Shown here piece by piece: positions 15,467 to 20,607 of a stretch of DNA of 20,607 nucleotides (its first letter is position 1; the number at the start of each line of letters is the position of its first letter). The DNA is from UBA5336 sp039034035 (GTDB lineage: Bacteria; Pseudomonadota; Alphaproteobacteria; Caulobacterales; Hyphomonadaceae). The translations under genes were made by a program, and so were the position numbers. The notes under the pieces are model-generated. The model saw nothing but the letters and a program-made list of their open reading frames with translations. It was not told the origin of the DNA and ran no database searches. The stretch spans positions 1 to 20,607 of the forward strand of contig JBCCBN010000039.1 in the NCBI GenBank assembly GCA_039034035.1, given 5' to 3'.

Positions 15467-18400
15467 ATGAGCATTCGCGTCGCCCTTACCCATTCGACCC
15501 GCTACCAATATGACCGGAAGATCGCGCTGGGACCGCAGACGATCCGCCTCCGGCCTGCGCCCCATACGCGAACGCCGATCGTCTCCTACAGTCAGACGAT
15601 TGTGCCGGGCGGCCACTTCCTGAACTGGCAACAGGACCCGTTTGGGAACTACCAGGCGCGGGCCGTGTTTCCCGATCTGACCGACCGGTTCGAGGTCACC
15701 ATCGATCTGGTGGCGGACATGGTTGCGATGAATCCGTTCGATTTTTTCCTGGATGAGGAAGCGTTCCACGCGCCCTTTTCCTATGGAGACGATCTGAGGC
15801 GGGACTTGGCGCCGTATCTGGTCGTTGAGCGGGGCGCCGGGCGCTTTGAGGCGTTGTCGAGCGACTTGCAGGCGCTATGGCAAAGCGGGGCTGGGAAGGC
15901 CCTGCAAACGATCGATTTCCTTGTAGAACTGAACCAGCGGGTCCTGGCGTCCGTCGAGTATGTGGTGCGGATGGAGCCCGGGGTGCAGACCCCCGAGGAA
16001 ACGCTCGAATCGGGGCGGGGCTCGTGCCGGGATTCGGCCTGGCTGCTGGTCAATCTGCTGCGGAAAGTCGGGGTCGCGGCGCGATTTGTGTCCGGCTATC
16101 TGATCCAGCTTGCGCCCGATGAGCGGAGTGCCGAGGGGCCATCGGGGCCGGAGACCGATTTCACCGATCTGCACGCCTGGGCCGAAGCCTATGTGCCGGG
16201 AGCGGGGTGGATTGGCCTCGATGCGACGTCGGGCCTGTTTGCCGGCGAGGGGCATATCCCGCTCGCGGCGACGCCGATGCCGGGCTCGGCCGCGCCGATC
16301 TCCGGCGGGCTTGAGCCGTGCGAGGTGACGTTCGATTTCGAGATGGGGGTCGAGCGCCTGCGGGAGCCAGCGCGGATCACCAAGCCGTTTACGGAGACCG
16401 GCTGGCGGGCGTTGGATGCGGTCGGCGAGGCGGTGGAAGCCAAGCTCACGGCCCAGGATGTGCGCCTGACCCAGGGCGGAGAGCCGACCTTCATTGCCAG
16501 CACGGACCGGGACGCGGAAGAGTGGACGATTGCCGCGGTGGGGCCCACCAAGCGGCGCTATGCTGACCAGCTGGCGCGCCGGCTGCTGGACCGGTTTGCC
16601 CCAGGCGGCTTGCTGACCCATGGCCAGGGCAAATGGTACCCCGGCGAGCCCCTGCCGCGATGGGCCTATGGAATTGTCTGGCGCACCGATGGCGTGCCGC
16701 TGTGGCGTAATCCCGAATTGATCGCGCCTGAATTGGTGGCAGACGAACCCGGTGAGACGAGCACTGCCTTCGATGCAGCGGCATCGCTGGCCCGGGCCCT
16801 GGCCGAACGGCTGGACCTGGAGCCCGATTTCGCCCAGCCGCTCTATGAAGACCCGGCTGAGCATCTGGTGCGAGAAGCCCAGTTGCCGGAAAACCTGACG
16901 CCGGGAGACAACCGGCTGGCCGATCCAGTGGAGCGGGCCCGTATGGCTCGGGTGTTTGACCAGGGGCTGGCCGGGCCGGTGGCGATGGTGTTGCCGCTAC
17001 AGCCGGCACAGGCGAGCGCCCGTGAAGGGCGCAGCGTGGCGTGGCTGTCGGAAATCTGGGAGACCCGGCGAGGGGCGTTGTGCCTGGTGCCCGGCGATAG
17101 TCCGGCCGGGTTCCGGTTGCCGATCAAATCGCTTCCCCATGTTCCGGAGAACCAGTTGGCGACCATCCAGGACGTGGATCCGTTTGCGCCGCGTGGTGCA
17201 TTGCCGGAGACATCGATCCAGCGGCAGGGGCGCCCGCGTGACACCGAGGAAACGCGCGCCAAGCCGGCGGCTGCGGATGGGGCGCAATTGGGCGCAGTTG
17301 GGCCTCCCCCGGTGCGCACGGCGCTGGTGATCGAACCGCGGGGCGGCCACTTGCATGTATTCCTGCCGCCAACGGGGACGGCCGAAGCATTCATCGACCT
17401 GATCGCATCAGTGGAGGCCGTTGCGGAAACATCTGGCCTGCCCGTGCGGATCGAGGGGTATCCGCCGCCGCGCGATCCCCGTTTCCGCGAAATCAAGGTG
17501 ACGCCGGACCCGGGCGTGATCGAGGTCAATATCCATCCCTCAAGCGATTGGGCAGGGCTGCGCGACAAAACAGAGGCGCTGTACGCGGACGCCAAGGCGT
17601 GCGGGCTGGATGCGTCGGGGTTTATGATCGATGGCCGGCCATCGGGGTCGGGGGGCGGTGCGCATGTCACGCTGGGCGGGGCGAAAGCGGCCGATAGCCC
17701 GTTCCTGCGCCGGCCCGATGTGCTCGGCTCGCTGATCCGGTTCTGGCAGAACCATCCATCGCTCAGCTATTTCTTCTCAGGCCTGTTCATCGGCCCGACG
17801 AGCCAGGCGCCGCGTATGGATGAGGCGCGTTCGGAAACCCTCTATGAATTGGAGTTGGCGCTTGAGCAGTTGCCGGGGCCGGGCGATGCGGCGTCCGTGC
17901 CGCCCTGGCTTGTGGACCGGGTGCTGCGTCACTTGCTGGTCGATGTGACGGGGAACACGCACCGGGCCGAGATCTGTATCGACAAGCTTTACTCCCCCGA
18001 TGGTCCGGCGGGCAGGCTGGGGCTGGTCGAGTTCCGGGCGTTCGAGATGCCGCCGCACTGGCAGATGAATGTGGCGCAACAATTGGTGCTCCGTGCCCTG
18101 ATCGCGTGGTTCTGGAAAACTCCGTACACGCAACCCTTGGTGCCTTGGGGGACGGCGCTGCACGACCGGTTCATGTTGCCTGATGTTCTGTGGGCGGATT
18201 TTGGCCCCGCGCTGGGCAAGGTGAATGCGGGGCTGGGCGTGGCGCTGGACCGGGAATGGTTCCGTGCACAGTACGATTTCAGATTTCCACTGGCCGGCCG
18301 GATCGAGCATGATGGTGTGGCGATGGAGCTGCGCAATGGGCTCGAGCCGTGGCATGTCCTTGGCGAAGAAGGCGGCGACAATGGGACCGCGCGCTATGTG

Positions 18401-18835
18401 GATAGTTCGCTGGAGCGTTTGCAGGTCAAGCTGGCCGGGGCGTTTGATCCAGAGCGGCTGGCGGTAACGTGTAATGGGCACCGCGTCCCGTTGCAGGCGG
18501 GTGAAGCGCTGGGTGAGTATCTGGCCGGGGTCCGGTTCCGGTCCTGGTTGCCGTCTTCCTGCCTGCACCCGACGATCGACCCGCATGGGCCCCTGGTTTT
18601 CGACCTGGTGGATCCGGTCGCGGGGCGTGCCCTGGCGGGCTGTACCTATTTCGCTGTTCATCCCGGTGGGCGGAACTTCGAGACCCGGCCGATCAATGCA
18701 CTTGAGGCGGAGGGCCGGCGACTTGCGCGCTTCCAGGCGCACGGCCACTCGCCCGGACTGTTCGCTGAACGCCCGGCACGGATCGATGCGCGCTATCCTT
18801 GGACGCTGGACCTTCGGCGTACGCGGCCCGGCTGA
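15467..18835 (+). CDS. Transglutaminase-like / DUF2126 fusion protein
   Basis: A 1122-residue protein with three parts. First is an N-terminal bacterial transglutaminase beta domain (about 1-90, SIRVALTHSTRYQYDRKIAL). Next is a papain-like transglutaminase core with Cys187 in GRGSCRDSAWLLVNLLR, His236 in TDLHAWAEAYV and Asp252 in GLDATSG. A very long DUF2126 region (COG4196; about 281-1115) follows, including LTQGGEPTF, HGQGKWYPGEPLPRWAYG, GSGGGAHVTLGG and FRAFEMPPHWQMN. The Cys-His-Asp triad is intact, so peptidase or amide-transfer activity is possible. Start ATG 15467 with GGA about 6 nt upstream fits the family N-terminus; the frame is open back to 14939, but that part overlaps the ATP-grasp gene. 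The length of about 1100 residues is normal for the fused form. It is divergent from, and functionally linked by context to, the ATP-grasp, alpha-E and Anbu genes. Confidence 0.94.
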   Translation: MSIRVALTHSTRYQYDRKIALGPQTIRLRPAPHTRTPIVSYSQTIVPGGHFLNWQQDPFGNYQARAVFPDLTDRFEVTIDLVADMVAMNPFDFFLDEEAFHAPFSYGDDLRRDLAPYLVVERGAGRFEALSSDLQALWQSGAGKALQTIDFLVELNQRVLASVEYVVRMEPGVQTPEETLESGRGSCRDSAWLLVNLLRKVGVAARFVSGYLIQLAPDERSAEGPSGPETDFTDLHAWAEAYVPGAGWIGLDATSGLFAGEGHIPLAATPMPGSAAPISGGLEPCEVTFDFEMGVERLREPARITKPFTETGWRALDAVGEAVEAKLTAQDVRLTQGGEPTFIASTDRDAEEWTIAAVGPTKRRYADQLARRLLDRFAPGGLLTHGQGKWYPGEPLPRWAYGIVWRTDGVPLWRNPELIAPELVADEPGETSTAFDAAASLARALAERLDLEPDFAQPLYEDPAEHLVREAQLPENLTPGDNRLADPVERARMARVFDQGLAGPVAMVLPLQPAQASAREGRSVAWLSEIWETRRGALCLVPGDSPAGFRLPIKSLPHVPENQLATIQDVDPFAPRGALPETSIQRQGRPRDTEETRAKPAAADGAQLGAVGPPPVRTALVIEPRGGHLHVFLPPTGTAEAFIDLIASVEAVAETSGLPVRIEGYPPPRDPRFREIKVTPDPGVIEVNIHPSSDWAGLRDKTEALYADAKACGLDASGFMIDGRPSGSGGGAHVTLGGAKAADSPFLRRPDVLGSLIRFWQNHPSLSYFFSGLFIGPTSQAPRMDEARSETLYELELALEQLPGPGDAASVPPWLVDRVLRHLLVDVTGNTHRAEICIDKLYSPDGPAGRLGLVEFRAFEMPPHWQMNVAQQLVLRALIAWFWKTPYTQPLVPWGTALHDRFMLPDVLWADFGPALGKVNAGLGVALDREWFRAQYDFRFPLAGRIEHDGVAMELRNGLEPWHVLGEEGGDNGTARYVDSSLERLQVKLAGAFDPERLAVTCNGHRVPLQAGEALGEYLAGVRFRSWLPSSCLHPTIDPHGPLVFDLVDPVAGRALAGCTYFAVHPGGRNFETRPINALEAEGRRLARFQAHGHSPGLFAERPARIDARYPWTLDLRRTRPG

Positions 18836-18885
18836 GCCGGCGCTTCAGCGTGCTGGCGGTGGGCAAGGACTGACCCGAAAACGAA

Positions 18886-18915
18886 CCGCCCCCGGTGCGC
18901 GGGCACCGGGGGCGG
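18886..18915 (+). terminator. 13-bp GC-rich hairpin terminator
   Basis: CCGCCCCCGGTGC (18886-18898) and GCACCGGGGGCGG (18903-18915) form a perfect 13-bp stem with a 4-nt loop, 50 bp after the transglutaminase-DUF2126 stop. It has no T-run on the plus strand but is extremely stable. It is a likely end of that transcript. Confidence 0.65.
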
Positions 18916-19272
18916 CGGGAGGCAACTGAGGGGGGCGCCTCCCAAACGCCGATCGGACGGGGATCGATCAGCGTCTGTCTCGACCTGCAACAGTCTGGAA
19001 CTGCAATTGCTGGTGATCCCGCAAGGCCCATGCCAGTTTGCCTTCCGCACGGGATGGAACGCGGTTTAAGACCGTATCGACTGCGCTCTTCGCTTCCAGA
19101 GAGCAGCCCCCCGCCGGGCGGCCAGCCCGCCCCCGCGGAGGCGTTTGGCGAGAGCCAATCTGCCGCGAGCGATCTCAAAGCCGCTTTCCCTTCTTCAAAT
19201 TGCCTCAAAACGCCCATCGCGGGACCGCAGATTTTCTGGTAGTAGAAAGCTATGTAAAAAGGGAAGGCAGCT
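18916..19272 (+). other. Intergenic region before the CBS gene
   Basis: About 360 bp without a convincing gene. It holds an inverted repeat near 18917-18941 (GGGAGGC...GCCTCCC) and a 9-bp imperfect hairpin around 19081-19106 (CTGCGCTCT / AGAGAGCAG, one mismatch). The dispersed repeat copy 3 follows, and an AT-rich stretch at 19215-19262 must carry the promoter and leader of the CBS gene. A small RNA is possible but not supported. Confidence 0.4.
19113..19172. repeat. Dispersed GC-rich hairpin repeat, copy 3
   Basis: A 60-bp element matching 3662-3720 over its whole length. The first 31 bp and last 20 bp (19153-19172) are identical; a few substitutions and one extra base lie between. It contains the same hairpin GGGCGG-CCAGC-CCGCCC (19116-19132). 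It lies upstream of the CBS gene, about 100 bp before its start. Confidence 0.85.
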
Positions 19273-19704
19273 ATGCTAATTGAGCAAGTGCTTCGCGCGA
19301 AGGGCCGGAAAGTGACAACCGTAAAGGCCGATGACACGCTGCATGCGGTGGCAACGGCCCTGGACAGCCAGCGCATTGGCGCCGTTGTGGCGCTGGACGA
19401 TGGGGACCACATTATCGGCGTTGTTTCGGAGCGGGATGTGGTTCGTCACCTCGCCCGGCAAGCCGGAGACGCGGTCGATATTACGGTTCGTGAGGCGATG
19501 ACGCGGGATGTGATCACAGCAGCCCCAGGGGAAACGGTCGAGACGTGCCTCGAGCGGATGACTGACCGGCGTGTGCGGCACTTGCCGGTCGTGAATGCGG
19601 GAGACCTCGATGGGCTGGTGTCGATCGGTGACCTGGTAAAGTGGAAGATCGCCGAGACCGAAGCAGAAAGTAACGCGCTTAAGGCTTATGTAAGTTCTGG
19701 CTAA
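19273..19704 (+). CDS. Two-CBS-domain protein
   Basis: A 143-residue protein made almost only of two CBS motifs (about 10-62 and 73-127). VVALDDGDHIIGVVSERDVV ends the first and VRHLPVVNAGDLDGLVSIGD the second, the standard beta-alpha-beta ends of CBS repeats. Stand-alone CBS pairs bind adenine nucleotides (AMP, ATP, SAM) and regulate partner proteins in the cytosol. No partner can be named here. The start has AAGGGAAGG just upstream. It is the last protein gene before the rRNA operon, and rRNA promoter P1 begins 87 bp after its stop. Confidence 0.93.
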   Translation: MLIEQVLRAKGRKVTTVKADDTLHAVATALDSQRIGAVVALDDGDHIIGVVSERDVVRHLARQAGDAVDITVREAMTRDVITAAPGETVETCLERMTDRRVRHLPVVNAGDLDGLVSIGDLVKWKIAETEAESNALKAYVSSG

Positions 19705-19791
19705 CTGTTCATTAGGCTGATGATCTTATGAAGGGTGTACGGGATTCGACGCAATTTGCTGAAAAATTCCCACCGAAGGCGAAAAAAGGAC

Positions 19792-19821
19792 TTGCAGACC
19801 ATCACGAATTCGACCTATATA
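19792..19821 (+). promoter_or_regulatory. rRNA promoter P1
   Basis: TTGCAG (19792-19797), 17-18 bp, CTATAT/TATATA (19815-19821), preceded by an A-rich run GAAAAAAGGAC. The layout is the usual alphaproteobacterial rRNA promoter form. Transcription would start near 19828, about 460 nt before 16S. Confidence 0.7.
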
Positions 19822-19950
19822 CGTCTCCTCTCCGGAAACGCTCGTTGGTCAACGGGCCGGCTTGCTCGGTTCGATGCCAGGGAGATTTTGTGCGAAAGTG
19901 CAGGATGTCAGCCCCCAGGGATGCGTCTGCAGAAAGTGCAAGAAAACAGG

Positions 19951-19979
19951 TTGACGGTGAAATCTGCGGCCCATATAAG
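19951..19979 (+). promoter_or_regulatory. rRNA promoter P2
   Basis: TTGACG (19951-19956), 17 bp, TATAAG (19974-19979), close to sigma70 consensus. It is preceded by AAGAAAACAGG. It is the second of two tandem promoters, about 310 nt before the 16S gene. Confidence 0.7.
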
Positions 19980-20287
19980 CCGCGACTTCCGCCGGACGGG
20001 GTGTCAGCTCCGGGTCGGCAAGAAAGGGCATTTGCCCGGCTGTTTGACATCGCAGGGAAGAATAGGAAGAGAAACGCAGGCGGCGCGATCGCTAGCGGAT
20101 CCGCTCGCCCTTTCGGGGGTGATGGTCCACACGATCGTGACGAATGCGTTTCAAGGAAATTCTTATCGCATGATCAATCAGTTTCGACCGATTGGTCAGT
20201 GATAGGGTTTCCCGTCAAAACGCAAAACTTTGCCAAGCAAAAGTTGCCGCTCCAATTTCCATGGAGCGGTTTCGTCAGGTTCAACTC

Positions 20288-20607
<320 letters not shown>

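Larger units (their letters stand above)
19705..20287 (+). other. rRNA operon control region and 16S leader
   Basis: 583 bp between the CBS gene and 16S rRNA. It carries two tandem promoters (19792-19821 and 19951-19979) and TGTTTGACAT (20041-20050), which resembles a boxA-type antitermination element of alphaproteobacterial leaders. The AAGAGAAACGCAGGCGGCG-like leader block follows. A perfect 8-bp hairpin (CCGCTCCA / TGGAGCGG) lies about 20 nt before the 16S gene. The open frames here overlap these signals and are not considered coding. Confidence 0.7.

Noticed and set aside
15875..16864. 329-residue minus-strand open frame, and a similar 323-residue one at 17777-18748
   Set aside because: Both are antisense to the transglutaminase-DUF2126 gene, Arg/Gln/Pro-rich, and without domains.

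Overview
The window comes from a GC-rich alphaproteobacterium. The last 320 bases are the 5' end of a 16S rRNA gene of alphaproteobacterial type. The gene set fits a Caulobacterales/Maricaulales (Hyphomonadaceae-like) or related lineage: ethylmalonyl-CoA mutase, a divergent rpmB / DUF3108 pair, and the Anbu peptide-ligase locus. The order or genus cannot be fixed from what is visible here.

Layout. 1-132 is a symmetric, interrupted 132-bp palindrome. 204-1088 (+) is a class IV aminotransferase of the D-alanine transaminase type. It converges with a SemiSWEET-like small membrane protein (1122-1403, -). 1605-3593 (+) is ethylmalonyl-CoA mutase, the B12 enzyme of the ethylmalonyl-CoA acetate-assimilation pathway. 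It converges with a CBS-GGDEF-EAL cyclic-di-GMP protein (3748-5481, -). A Bcr/CflA-type MFS exporter (5733-6989, -), a Nudix hydrolase (7116-7712, -) and ribosomal protein L28 (7779-8072, -) follow, all on the minus strand. A periplasmic DUF3108 protein (8275-9165, +) is divergent from rpmB. 9357-11092 (+) is a secreted RTX protein whose calcium-binding repeats form an 81-bp higher-order array. One base appears to be missing at about 10607, which breaks the frame. A hypothetical gene (11290-11967, +) comes next.

12093-18835 is the most interesting block. On the minus strand lie a circularly permuted ATP-grasp ligase, an alpha-E protein and the proteasome-like Anbu peptidase. Divergent from them is a 1122-residue transglutaminase-DUF2126 fusion. 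Comparative genomics has proposed this as a peptide-synthesis, tagging or degradation system. Its substrate and biological role are, as far as I know, still not established, and here it is a compact four-gene form.

18836-20607 holds a strong hairpin terminator, a dispersed GC-rich repeat, a two-CBS-domain protein (19273-19704, +), and the rRNA operon control region with two tandem sigma70-type promoters and a long leader before the 16S gene.

A 20-bp sequence is repeated exactly in three intergenic positions (3701, 7094, 19153). Two of these copies sit in a conserved ~60-bp hairpin element, so a REP-like repeat family probably occurs across this genome.
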